Position numbers and translations under genes: made by a program. This document shows, piece after piece, positions 34,740 to 48,000 of a stretch of DNA of 64,000 nucleotides. How positions within the stretch are numbered: position 1 is the stretch's first letter; the number at the start of each line of letters is the position of its first letter. This DNA comes from Osmia lignaria lignaria (taxonomy: Eukaryota > Arthropoda > Insecta > Hymenoptera > Megachilidae): contig NW_027478169.1 in the NCBI RefSeq assembly GCF_051020975.1, positions 11,160,001-11,224,000 on the forward strand, given 5' to 3'. The notes under the pieces were generated by a model. That model saw only the letters and a program-made list of their open reading frames with translations, ran no database searches and was not told where the DNA came from.

Positions 34740-37700
34740 TCAGAGGCGTAGTTCTCGAGATATATCAAGATATTTAAAAGTTCCGAAGCCGCACCAACAT
34801 AACAGAGATACAGAAACACCGTGGCCCCTTTCTTTGAGATAACTCTGCACTATTGCGCGCTGCAAATGCCACTTCCAGCTTAGCTGTGCAGAAGAAGAAC
34901 AACAAGAAGAAGAAATATCTCGAAATATGTCCGTCAGGCCCCTTCCCTTGAGATAAATCTGCAAATATCTCGGAAACGAAGCGAGCCATGGCAAAATGTT
35001 AAGAGACCTTTTTTGTAGAGAATTAAGTTTCCTACTTTTTATCTTCTATGATATTTTTTGATCAGATGCGGAGTTCTCGAGATATATCAAGATATTTAAA
35101 AGTTCCGAAGCCGCACCAACATAATAGAGATACAGAAACACCGTGGCCCCTCTCTTTGAGATAACTCTGCACTATTGCGAGCTGGAAATGCCACTTCCAG
35201 TTTAGCTGTGCAGAAGAAGAACAACAAGAAGAAGAAATATCTCGAAATATGTCCGTTAGGCCCCTTCCCTTGAGATAAATCTGCAAATATCTCGGAAACG
35301 AAGCGAGCTATGGCAAAATGTTAAGAGACCTTTCTTGTAGAGAATTAAGTTTCCTACTTTTTATGTAGTATGATATTTTTTGATCAGATGCGTAGTTCTC
35401 GAGATATATCAAGATATTTAAAAGTTCCGAAGCCGCACCAACATAACAAAGATACAGAAACACCGTGGCCCCTTTCTTTGAGATAACTCTGCACTATTGC
35501 GCGCTGCAAATGCCACTTCCAGCTTAGCTGTGCAGACGAAGAACAACAAGAAGAAGAAATATCTCGAAATATGTCCGTCAGGCCCCTTCCCTTGAGATAA
35601 ATCTGCAAATATCTCGGAAACGAAGCGAGCTATGGCAAAATGTTAAGAGACCTTTTTTGTAGAGAATTAAGTTTCCTACTTTTTATGTTCTATGATATTT
35701 TTCGATCAGAGGCGTAGTTCTCGAGATATATCAAGATATTTAAAAGTTCCGAAGCCGCACCAACATAATAGAGATACAGAAACACCGTGGCCCCTTTCTT
35801 TGAGATAACTCTGCACTATTGGGAGCTGCAAATGCCACTTCCAGCTTAGCTGTGCAGAAGAAGAACAACAAGAAGAAGAAATATCTCGAAATATGTCCGT
35901 CAGGCCCCTTCCCTTGAGATAAATCTGCAAATATCTCGGAAACGATGAGAGCTATGGCAAAATGTTAAGAGACCTTTTTTGTAGAGAATTAAGTTTCCTA
36001 CAATTTATGTTCTATGATATTTTTTGATCAGAAGCGTAGTTTTCGAGATATATCGAGATATTTAAAAGTTCCGAAGCCGCACCAACATAATAGAGATACA
36101 GAAACACCGTGGCCCCTTTCTTTGAGATAACTTTGCACTATTGCGAGCTGTAAATGCCACTTTCAGCTTAGCTGTGCAGAAGAAGAACAACAAGAAGAAG
36201 AAATATCTCGAAATATGTCCGTCAGGCCCCTTCCCTTGAGATATATCTGCAAATATCTCGGAAACGAAGCGAGCTATGGCAAAATGTTAAGAGACCGTTT
36301 TTGTAGAGAATTAAGTTTCCTACTTTTTATGTTCTATGATATTTTTTGATCAGATGCGTAGTTCTCGAGATATATCGAGATATTTAAAAGTTCCGAAGCC
36401 GCACCAACATAATAGAGATACAGAAACACCGTGGCCCCTTTCTTTGAGATAACTCTGCACTATTGCGCGCTGCAAATGCCACTTCCAGCTTAGCTGTGCA
36501 GAAGAAGAACAACAAGAAGAAGAAATATCTCGAAATATGCCCGTAAGGCCCCTTCCATTGAGATAAATCTGCAAATATCTCGGAAACGAAGCGAGCTATG
36601 GCAAAATGTTAAGAGACCTTTTTTGTAGAGAATTAAGTTTCCTACTTTTTATGTTCTATGATATTTTTTGATCAGATGCGTAGTTCTCGAGATATATCAA
36701 GATATTTAAAAGTTCCGAAGTCGCACCAACATAATAGAGATACAGAAACACCGTGGCCCCTTTCTTTGAGATAACTCTGCACTACTGCGAGCTGCAAATG
36801 CCACTTCCAGCTTAGCTGTGCAGAAGAAGAACAACAAGAAGAAGAAATATCTCGAAATATGTCCGTCAGACCCCTTCCCTTGAGATAAATCTGCAAATAT
36901 CTCGGAAACGAAGCGAGCTATGGCAAAATGTTAAGAGACCTTTTTTGTAGAGAATTAAGTTTCCTACTTTTTATGTTCTATGATATTTTTTGATCAGATG
37001 CGTAGTTCTCGAGATATATCGAGATATTTAAAAGTTCCGAAGCCGCACCAACATAATAGAGATACAGAAACACCGTGGCCCCTTTCTTTGAGATAACTCT
37101 GCACTATTGCGCGCTGCAAATGCCACTTCCAGCTTAGCTGTGCAGAAGAAGAACAACAAGAAGAAGAAACATCTCGAAATATGTCCGTCAGGCCCCTTCC
37201 CTTGAGATAAATCTGCAAATATCTCGGAAACGAAGCGAGCTATGGCAAAATGTTTAGAGACCTTTCTTGTAGAGAATTAAGTTTCCTACTTTTTATGTAG
37301 TATGATATTTTTTGATCAGATGCGTAGTTCTCGAGATATATCAAGATATTTAAAAGTTCCGAAGCCGCACCAACATAATAGAGATACAGAAACACCGTGG
37401 CCCCTTTCTTTGAGATAACTCTGCACTATTGCGTGCTGCAAATGCCACTTCCAGCTTAGCTGTGCCCAAGAAGGACAACAAGAAGAAGAAATATCTCGAA
37501 ATATGTCCGTCAGGCCCCTTCCCTTGAGATAAATCTGCAAATATCTCGGAAACGAAGCGAGCTATGGCAAAATGTTAAGAGACGTTCTTTGTAGAGAATT
37601 AAGTTTCCTACTTTTTATGTTCTATGATATTTTTCGATCAGAAGCGTAGTTCTCGAGATATATCAAGATATTTAAAAGTTCCGAAGCCGCACCAACATAA

Positions 37701-37959
37701 TAGAGATACAGAAACACCGTGGCCCCTTTCTTTGAGATAACTCTGCACTATTGCGAGCTGTAAATGCCACTTCCAGCTTAGCTGTGCAGAAGAAGAACAA
37801 CAAGAAGAAGAAATATCTCGAAATATGTCCGTCAGGCCCCTTCCCTTGAGATATATCTGCAAATATCTCGGAAACGAAGCGAGCTATGGCAAAATGTTAA
37901 GAGACCTTTTTTGTAGAGAATTATGTTTCCTACAATTTATGTTCTATGATATTTTTTGA
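34740..37959 (+). repeat. Type E units, partly matching 18685-21874
   Basis: Ten units. 34740 matches 18685. 35062 and 35384 resemble 19007 and 19329, but 35384 keeps the full GAA/CAA tract, with CAGACGAAGAAC. 36350 has ATGCCCGTAAGG and TTCCATTGAG and 36672 has GAAGTCGCACC; both recur at 48893 and 49215 at an offset of 12543 bp. 36994 and 37316 match 21231 and 21553 at an offset of 15763 bp. 37638 is an extra unit absent from the earlier block. Confidence 0.8.
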
Positions 37960-40842
37960 TCAGAAGCGTAGTTTTCGAGATATATCGAGATATTTAAAAG
38001 TTCCGAAGCCGCACCAACATAATAGAGATACAGAAACACCGTGGCCCCTTTCTTTGAGATAACTCTGCACTAGTGCGAGCCGCAAATGCCACTTCCAGCT
38101 TAGCTGTGCAGAAGAAGAACAACAAGAAGAAGAAATATTTCCAAATATGTCCGTCAGGCCCCTTCCCTTGAGATAAATATGCAAATATCTCGGAAACGAA
38201 GCGAGCTATGGCAAAATGTTAAGAGACCTTTTTTGTAGAGAATTAAGTTTCCTACTTTTTATGTTCTATGATATTTTTTGATCAGATGCGTTGTTCTCGA
38301 GATATATCAAGATATTTAAAAGTTCCGAAGCCGCACCAACATAATAGAGATACAGACACACCGTGGCCCCTTTCTTTGAGATAACTCTGCACTATTGCGA
38401 GCTGCAAATGCCACTTCCAGCTTAGCTGTGCAGAAGAAGAACAACAAGAAGAAGAAATATCTCGAAATATGTCCGTCAGGCCCCTTCCCTTGAGATAAAT
38501 ATGCAAATATCTCGGAAACGAAGCGAGCTATGGCAAAATGTTAAGAGACCTTTTTTGTAGAGAATTAAGTTTCCTACTTTTTATCTTCTATGATAGTTTT
38601 TGATCAGATGCGTAGTTCTCGAGATATATCAAGATATCTAAAAGTTCCGAAGCCGCACCAACATAATAGAGATACACAAACACCGTGGCCCCTCTCTTTG
38701 AGATAACTCTGCACTATTGCGAGCTGCAAATGCCACTTCCAGCTTAGCTGTGCAGAAGAAGAACAACAAGAAGAAGAAATATCTCGAAATATGTCCGTCA
38801 GGCCCCTTCCCTTGAGATAAATCTGCAAATATCTCGGAAACGAAGCGAGCTATGGCAAAATGTTTAGAGACCTCTCTTGTAGAGAATTAAGTTTCCTACT
38901 TTTTATGTAGTATGATATTTTTTGATCAGATGCGTAGTTCTCGAGATATATCAAGATATTTAAAAGTTCCGAAGCCGCACCAACATAATAGAGATACAGA
39001 AACACCGTGGCCCCTCTCTTTGAGATAACTCTGCACTATTGCGAGCTGCAAATGCCACTTCCAGCTTAGCTGTGCAGAAGAAGAACAACAAGAAGAAGAA
39101 ATATCTCGAAATATGTCCGTCAGGCCCCTTCCCTTGAGATAAATCTGCAAATATCTCGGAAACGAAGCGAGCTATGGCAAAATGTTTAGAGACCTTTCTT
39201 GTAGAGAATTAAGTTTCCTACTTTTTATGTAGTATGATATTTTTTGATCAGATGCGTAGTTCTCGAGATATATCAAGATATTTAAAAGTTCCGAAGCCGC
39301 ACCAACATAACAGAGATACAGAAACACCGTGGCCCCTTTCTTTGAGATAACTCTGCACTATTGCGCGCTGCAAATGCCACTTCCAGCTTAGCTGTGCAGA
39401 AGAAGAACAACAAGAAGAAGAAATATCTCGAAATATGTCCGTCAGGCCCCTTCCCTTGAGATAAATCTGCAAATATCTCGGAAACGAAGCGAGCTATGGC
39501 AAAATGTTAAGAGACCTTTTTTGTAGAGAATTAAGTTTCCTACTTTTTATCTTCTATGATATTTTTTGATCAGATGCGGAGTTCTCGAGATATATCAAGA
39601 TATTTAAAAGTTCCGAAGCCGCACCAACATAATAGAGATACAGAAACACCGTGGCCCCTCTCTTTGAGATAACTCTGCACTATTGCGAGCTGGAAATGCC
39701 ACTTCCAGTTTAGCTGTGCAGAAGAAGAACAACAAGATGAAGAAATATCTCGAAATATGTCCGTTAGGCCCCTTCCCTTGAGATAAATCTGCAAATATCT
39801 CGGAAACGAAGCGAGCTATGGCAAAATGTTAAGAGACCTTTCTTGTAGAGAATTAAGTTTCCTACTTTTTATGTAGTATGATATTTTTTGATCAGATGCG
39901 TAGTTCTCGAGATATATCAAGATATTTAAAAGTTCCGAAGCCGCACCAACATAACAGAGATACAGAAACACCGTGGCCCCTTTCTTTGAGATAACTCTGC
40001 ACTATTGCGCGCTGCAAATGCCACTTCCAGCTTAGCTGTGCAGAAGAAGAAATATCTCGAAATATGTCCGTCAGGCCCCTTCCCTTGAGATAAATCTGCA
40101 AATATCTCGGAAACGAAGCGAGCTATGGCAAAATGTTAAGAGACCTTTTTTGTAGAGAATTAAGTTTCCTACTTTTTATGTTCTATGATATTTTTTGATC
40201 AGATGCGTAGTTCTCGAGATATATCGAGATATTTAAAAGTTCCGAAGCCGCACCAACATAATAGAGATACAGAAACACCGTGGCCCCTTTCTTTGAGATA
40301 ACTCTGCACTATTGCGCGCTGCAAATGCCACTTCCAGCTTAGCTGTGCAGAAGAAGAACAACAAGAAGAAGAAACATCTCGAAATATGTCCGTCAGGCCC
40401 CTTCCCTTGAGATAAATCTGCAAATATCTCGGAAACGAAGCGAGCTATGGCAAAATGTTTAGAGACCTTTCTTGTAGAGAATTAAGTTTCCTACTTTTTA
40501 TGTAGTATGATATTTTTTGATCAGATGCGTAGTTCTCGAGATATATCAAGATATTTAAAAGTTCCGAAGCCGCACCAACATAATAGAGATACAGAAACAC
40601 CGTGGCCCCTTTCTTTGAGATAACTCTGCACTATTGCGCGCTGCAAATGCCACTTCCAGCTTAGCTGTGCCCAAGAAGGACAACAAGAAGAAGAAATATC
40701 TCGAAATATGTCCGTCAGGCCCCTTCCCTTGAGATAAATCTGCAAATATCTCGGAAACGAAGCGAGCTATGGCAAAATGTTAAGAGACCTTTTTTGTAGA
40801 GAATTATGTTTCCTACTATTTATGTTCTATGATATTTTTTGA
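37960..40842 (+). repeat. Long-range copy of 21875-24757
   Basis: Nine units match the earlier region at a constant offset of 16085 bp, fifty units minus the 15-bp deletion. Shared markers in order are ATATTTCCAAAT (21875/37960), CAGACACACC, GATAGTTTTTG with ATACACAAAC, type C with AAGATGAAG, the 307-bp unit, GAAACATCTCG and GTGCCCAAGAAGG. Differences I noticed are few, for example GAGAGACC after ATGTT near 23746 against AAGAGACC here. Confidence 0.88.
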
Positions 40843-41808
40843 TCAGAAGCGTAGTTTTCGAGATATATCGAGATATTTAAAAGTTCCGAAGCCGCACCAA
40901 CATAATAGAGATACAGAAACACCGTGGCCCCTTTCTTTGAGATAACTCTGCACTAGTGCGAGCCGCAAATGCCACTTCCAGCTTAGCTGTGCAGAAGAAG
41001 AACAACAAGAAGAAGAAATATTTCCAAATATGTCCGTCAGGCCCCTTCCCTTGAGATAAATATGCAAATATCTCGGAAACGAAGCGAGCTATGGCAAAAT
41101 GTTAAGAGACCTTTTTTGTAGAGAATTAAGTTTCCTACTTTTTATGTTCTATGATATTTTTTGATCAGATGCGTTGTTCTCGAGATATATCAAGATATTT
41201 AAAAGTTCCGAAGCCGCACCAACATAATAGAGATACAGACACACCGTGGCCCCTTTCTTTGAGATAACTCTGCACTATTGCGAGCTGCAAATGCCACTTC
41301 CAGCTTAGCTGTGCAGAAGAAGAACAACAAGAAGAAGAAATATCTCGAAATATGTCCGTCAGGCCCCTTCCCTTGAGATAAATATGCAAATATCTCGGAA
41401 ACGAAGCGAGCTATGGCAAAATGTTAAGAGACCTTTTTTGTAGAGAATTAAGTTTCCTACTTTTTATCTTCTATGATAGTTTTTGATCAGATGCGTAGTT
41501 CTCGAGATATATCAAGATATCTAAAAGTTCCGAAGCCGCACCAACATAATAGAGATACACAAACACCGTGGCCCCTCTCTTTGAGATAACTCTGCACTAT
41601 TGCGAGCTGCAAATGCCACTTCCAGCTTAGCTGTGCAGAAGAAGAACAACAAGAAGAAGAAATATCTCGAAATATGTCCGTCAGGCCCCTTCCCTTGAGA
41701 TAAATCTGCAAATATCTCGGAAACGAAGCGAGCTATGGCAAAATGTTTAGAGACCTCTCTTGTAGAGAATTAAGTTTCCTACTTTTTATGTAGTATGATA
41801 TTTTTTGA
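38926..41808 (+). repeat. Nine-unit higher-order repeat, copy 3 (2883 bp)
   Basis: Starts at 38926, 39248, 39570, 39892 (307 bp), 40199, 40521, 40843, 41165 and 41487 carry the same nine markers as 19958-22840, including ATATTTCC in the seventh unit. The next copy (41809 onward) lacks the 307-bp unit and the GAAACATCTCG unit, so it is shortened to seven units. Confidence 0.9.
39892..40198 (+). repeat. 307-bp monomer
   Basis: Same 15-bp deletion of the GAA/CAA tract; counterpart of 23807 at an offset of 16085 bp. It is the last short unit in the window. Confidence 0.93.
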
Positions 41809-44800
41809 TCAGATGCGTAGTTCTCGAGATATATCAAGATATTTAAAAGTTCCGAAGCCGCACCAACATAATAGAGATACAGAAACACCGTGGCCCCTCT
41901 CTTTGAGATAACTCTGCACTATTGCGAGCTGCAAATGCCACTTCCAGCTTAGCTGTGCAGAAGAAGAACAACAAGAAGAAGAAATATCTCGAAATATGTC
42001 CGTCAGGCCCCTTCCCTTGAGATAAATCTGCAAATATCTCGGAAACGAAGCGAGCTATGGCAAAATGTTTAGAGACCTTTCTTGTAGAGAATTAAGTTTC
42101 CTACTTTTTATGTAGTATGATATTTTTTGATCAGATGCGTAGTTCTCGAGATATATCAAGATATTTAAAAGTTCCGAAGCCGCACCAACATAACAGAGAT
42201 ACAGAAACACCGTGGCCCCTTTCTTTGAGATAACTCTGCACTATTGCGCGCTGCAAATGCCACTTCCAGCTTAGCTGTGCAGAAGAAGAACAACAAGAAG
42301 AAGAAATATCTCGAAATATGTCCGTCAGGCCCCTTCCCTTGAGATAAATCTGCAAATATCTCGGAAACGAAGCGAGCTATGGCAAAATGTTAAGAGACCT
42401 TTTTTGTAGAGAATTAAGTTTCCTACTTTTTATCTTCTATGATATTTTTTGATCAGATGCGGAGTTCTCGAGATATATCAAGATATTTAAAAGTTCCGAA
42501 GCCGCACCAACATAATAGAGATACAGAAACACCGTGGCCCCTCTCTTTGAGATAACTCTGCACTATTGCGAGCTGGAAATGCCACTTCCAGTTTAGCTGT
42601 GCAGAAGAAGAACAACAAGATGAAGAAATATCTCGAAATATGTCCGTTAGGCCCCTTCCCTTGAGATAAATCTGCAAATATCTCGGAAACGAAGCGAGCT
42701 ATGGCAAAATGTTAAGAGACCTTTCTTGTAGAGAATTAAGTTTCCTACTTTTTATGTAGTATGATATTTTTTGATCAGATGCGTAGTTCTCGAGATATAT
42801 CAAGATATTTAAAAGTTCCGAGGCCGCACCAACATAATAGAGATACAGAAACACCGTGGCCCCTTTCTTTGAGATAACTCTGCACTATTGCGCGCTGCAA
42901 ATGCCACTTCCAGCTTAGCTGTGCCCAAGAAGGACAACAAGAAGAAGAAATATCTCGAAATATGTCCGTCAGGCCCCTTCCCTTGAGATAAATCTGCAAA
43001 TATCTCGGAAACGAAGCGAGCTATGGCAAAATGTTAAGAGACCTTTTTTGTAGAGAATTATGTTTCCTACAATTTATGTTCTATGATATTTTTTGATCAG
43101 AAGCGTAGTTTTCGAGATATATCGAGATATTTAAAAGTTCCGAAGCCGCACCAACATAATAGAGATACAGAAACACCGTGGCCCCTTTCTTTGAGATAAC
43201 TCTGCACTAGTGCGAGCCGCAAATGCCACTTCCAGCTTAGCTGTGCAGAAGAAGAACAACAAGAAGAAGAAATATCTCGAAATATGTCCGTCAGGCCCCT
43301 TCCCTTGAGATAAATATGCAAATATCTCGGAAACGAAGCGAGCTATGGCAAAATGTTAAGAGACCTTTTTTGTAGAGAATTAAGTTTCCTACTTTTTATG
43401 TTCTATGATATTTTTTGATCAGATGCGTTGTTCTCGAGATATATCAAGATATTTAAAAGTTCCGAAGCCGCACCAACATAATAGAGATACAGACACACCG
43501 TGGCCCCTTTCTTGGAGATAACTCTGCACTATTTCGAGCTGCAAATGCCACTTCCAGCTTAGCTGTGCAGAAGAAGAACAACAAGAAGAAGAAATATCTC
43601 GAAATATGTCCGTCAGGCCCCTTCCCTTGAGATAAATATGCAAATATCTCGGAAACGAAGCGAGCTATGGCAAAATGTTAAGAGACCTTTTTTGTAGAGA
43701 ATTAAGTTTCCTACTTTTTATGTTCTATGATATTTTTTGATCGGATGCGTAGTTCTCGAGATATATCAAGATATTTAAAAGTTCCGAAGCCGCACCAACA
43801 TAATAGAGATACAGAAACACCGTGGCCCCTTTCTTTGAGATAACTCTGCACTATTGCGAGCTGCAAATGCCACTTCCAGCTTAGCTGTGCAGAAGAAGAA
43901 CAACAAGAAGAAGAAATATCTCGAAATATGTCCGTCAGGCCCCTTCCCTTGAGATATATCTGCAAATATCTCGGAAACGAAGCGAGCTATGGCAAAATGT
44001 TGAGAGACCTTTTTTGTAGAGAATTAAGTTTCCTACTTTTTATGTTCTATGATATTTTTTGATCGGATGCGTAGTTCTCGAGATATATCAAGATATTTAA
44101 AAGTTCCGAAGCCGCACCAACATAATAGAGATACAGAAACACCGTGGCCCCTTTCTTTGAGATAACTCTGCACTACTGCGAGCTGCAAATGCCACTTCCA
44201 GCTTAGCTGTGCAGAAGAAGAACAACAAGAAGAAGAAATATCTCGAAATATGTCCGTCAGGCCCCTTCCCTTGAGATAAATCTGCAAATATCTCGGAAAC
44301 GAAGCGAGCTATGGCAAAATGTTAAGAGACCTTTTTTGTAGAGAATTAAGTTTCCTACTTTTTATGTTCTATGATATTTTTCGATCAGAGGCGTAGTTCT
44401 CGAGATATATCAAGATATTTAAAAGTTCCGAAGCCGCACCAACATAATAGAGATACAGAAACACCGTGGCCCCTTTCTTTGAGATAACTTTGCACTATTG
44501 CGAGCTGTAAATGCCACTTTCAGCTTAGCTGTGCAGAAGAAGAACAACAAGAAGAAGAAATATCTCGAAATATGTCCGTCAGGCCCCTTCCCTTGAGATA
44601 TATCTGCAAATATCTCGGAAACGAAGCGAGCTATGGCAAAATGTTAAGAGACCTTTTTTGTAGAGAATTAAGTTTCCTACTTTTTATGTTCTATGATATT
44701 TTTTGATCGGATGCGTAGTTCTCGAGATATATCAAGATATTTAAAAGTTCCGAAGCCGCACCAACATAATAGAGATACAGAAACACCGTGGCCCCTTTCT

Positions 44801-45028
44801 TTGAGATAACTCTGCACTATTGCGCGCTGCAAATGCCACTTCCAGCTTAGCTGTGCCCAAGAAGGACAACAAGAAGAAGAAATATCTCGAAATATGTCCG
44901 TCAGGCCCCTTCCCTTGAGATAAATCTGCAAATATCTCGGAAACGAAGCGAGCTATGGCAAAATGTTAAGAGACCTTTTTTGTAGAGAATTATGTTTCCT
45001 ACAATTTATGTTCTATGATATTTTTTGA
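40843..45028 (+). repeat. Thirteen-unit higher-order repeat, copy 1 (4186 bp)
   Basis: Thirteen units from the ATATTTCCAAAT unit (40843) to the hybrid unit at 44707. It contains a type C unit (42453) followed directly by a GTGCCCAAGAAGG unit with the private CCGAGGCCGC (42775), a TATTTCGAGC unit (43419), two TGATCGG units (43741, 44063) and an ACTTTCAGC unit (44385). Everything except the last unit is repeated at 45029-48892 with very few differences, for example TACTATTT near 40815 against TACAATTT near 45000. Confidence 0.92.
44707..45028 (+). repeat. Hybrid junction monomer between the two thirteen-unit copies
   Basis: The head has TGATCGG (G at 44709), as in the unit at the same place in copy 2 (48893). 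The body has GTGCCCAAGAAGGAC, as in the unit at 40521, which sits just before copy 1. A tandem duplication by unequal exchange between a 48893-like unit and a 40521-like unit predicts exactly this hybrid. The breakpoint lies between about 44710 and 44854. Confidence 0.75.
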
Positions 45029-48000
45029 TCAGAAGCGTAGTTTTCGAGATATATCGAGATATTTAAAAGTTCCGAAGCCGCACCAACATAATAGAGATAC
45101 AGAAACACCGTGGCCCCTTTCTTTGAGATAACTCTGCACTAGTGCGAGCCGCAAATGCCACTTCCAGCTTAGCTGTGCAGAAGAAGAACAACAAGAAGAA
45201 GAAATATTTCCAAATATGTCCGTCAGGCCCCTTCCCTTGAGATAAATATGCAAATATCTCGGAAACGAAGCGAGCTATGGCAAAATGTTAAGAGACCTTT
45301 TTTGTAGAGAATTAAGTTTCCTACTTTTTATGTTCTATGATATTTTTTGATCAGATGCGTTGTTCTCGAGATATATCAAGATATTTAAAAGTTCCGAAGC
45401 CGCACCAACATAATAGAGATACAGACACACCGTGGCCCCTTTCTTTGAGATAACTCTGCACTATTGCGAGCTGCAAATGCCACTTCCAGCTTAGCTGTGC
45501 AGAAGAAGAACAACAAGAAGAAGAAATATCTCGAAATATGTCCGTCAGGCCCCTTCCCTTGAGATAAATATGCATATATCTCGGAAACGAAGCGAGCTAT
45601 GGCAAAATGTTAAGAGACCTTTTTTGTAGAGAATTAAGTTTCCTACTTTTTATCTTCTATGATAGTTTTTGATCAGATGCGTAGTTCTCGAGATATATCA
45701 AGATATCTAAAAGTTCCGAAGCCGCACCAACATAATAGAGATACACAAACACCGTGGCCCCTCTCTTTGAGATAACTCTGCACTATTGCGAGCTGCAAAT
45801 GCCACTTCCAGCTTAGCTGTGCAGAAGAAGAACAACAAGAAGAAGAAATATCTCGAAATATGTCCGTCAGGCCCCTTCCCTTGAGATAAATCTGCAAATA
45901 TCTCGGAAACGAAGCGAGCTATGGCAAAATGTTTAGAGACCTCTCTTGTAGAGAATTAAGTTTCCTACTTTTTATGTAGTATGATATTTTTTGATCAGAT
46001 GCGTAGTTCTCGAGATATATCAAGATATTTAAAAGTTCCGAAGCCGCACCAACATAATAGAGATACAGAAACACCGTGGCCCCTCTCTTTGAGATAACTC
46101 TGCACTATTGCGAGCTGCAAATGCCACTTCCAGCTTAGCTGTGCAGAAGAAGAACAACAAGAAGAAGAAATATCTCGAAATATGTCCGTCAGGCCCCTTC
46201 CCTTGAGATAAATCTGCAAATATCTCGGAAACGAAGCGAGCTATGGCAAAATGTTTAGAGACCTTTCTTGTAGAGAATTAAGTTTCCTACTTTTTATGTA
46301 GTATGATATTTTTTGATCAGATGCGTAGTTCTCGAGATATATCAAGATATTTAAAAGTTCCGAAGCCGCACCAACATAACAGAGATACAGAAACACCGTG
46401 GCCCCTTTCTTTGAGATAACTCTGCACTATTGCGCGCTGCAAATGCCACTTCCAGCTTAGCTGTGCAGAAGAAGAACAACAAGAAGAAGAAATATCTCGA
46501 AATATGTCCGTCAGGCCCCTTCCCTTGAGATAAATCTGCAAATATCTCGGAAACGAAGCGAGCTATGGCAAAATGTTAAGAGACCTTTTTTGTAGAGAAT
46601 TAAGTTTCCTACTTTTTATCTTCTATGATATTTTTTGATCAGATGCGGAGTTCTCGAGATATATCAAGATATTTAAAAGTTCCGAAGCCGCACCAACATA
46701 ATAGAGATACAGAAACACCGTGGCCCCTCTCTTTGAGATAACTCTGCACTATTGCGAGCTGGAAATGCCACTTCCAGTTTAGCTGTGCAGAAGAAGAACA
46801 ACAAGATGAAGAAATATCTCGAAATATGTCCGTTAGGCCCCTTCCCTTGAGATAAATCTGCAAATATCTCGGAAACGAAGCGAGCTATGGCAAAATGTTA
46901 AGAGACCTTTCTTGTAGAGAATTAAGTTTCCTACTTTTTATGTAGTATGATATTTTTTGATCAGATGCGTAGTTCTCGAGATATATCAAGATATTTAAAA
47001 GTTCCGAGGCCGCACCAACATAATAGAGATACAGAAACACCGTGGCCCCTTTCTTTGAGATAACTCTGCACTATTGCGCGCTGCAAATGCCACTTCCAGC
47101 TTAGCTGTGCCCAAGAAGGACAACAAGAAGAAGAAATATCTCGAAATATGTCCGTCAGGCCCCTTCCCTTGAGATAAATCTGCAAATATCTCGGAAACGA
47201 AGCGAGCTATGGCAAAATGTTAAGAGACCTTTTTTGTAGAGAATTATGTTTCCTACAATTTATGTTCTATGATATTTTTTGATCAGAAGCGTAGTTTTCG
47301 AGATATATCGAGATATTTAAAAGTTCCGAAGCCGCACCAACATAATAGAGATACAGAAACACCGTGGCCCCTTTCTTTGAGATAACTCTGCACTAGTGCG
47401 AGCCGCAAATGCCACTTCCAGCTTAGCTGTGCAGAAGAAGAACAACAAGAAGAAGAAATATCTCGAAATATGTCCGTCAGGCCCCTTCCCTTGAGATAAA
47501 TATGCAAATATCTCGGAAACGAAGCGAGCTATGGCAAAATGTTAAGAGACCTTTTTTGTAGAGAATTAAGTTTCCTACTTTTTATGTTCTATGATATTTT
47601 TTGATCAGATGCGTTGTTCTCGAGATATATCAAGATATTTAAAAGTTCCGAAGCCGCACCAACATAATAGAGATACAGACACACCGTGGCCCCTTTCTTG
47701 GAGATAACTCTGCACTATTTCGAGCTGCAAATGCCACTTCCAGCTTAGCTGTGCAGAAGAAGAACAACAAGAAGAAGAAATATCTCGAAATATGTCCGTC
47801 AGGCCCCTTCCCTTGAGATAAATATGCAAATATCTCGGAAACGAAGCGAGCTATGGCAAAATGTTAAGAGACCTTTTTTGTAGAGAATTAAGTTTCCTAC
47901 TTTTTATGTTCTATGATATTTTTTGATCGGATGCGTAGTTCTCGAGATATATCAAGATATTTAAAAGTTCCGAAGCCGCACCAACATAATAGAGATACAG

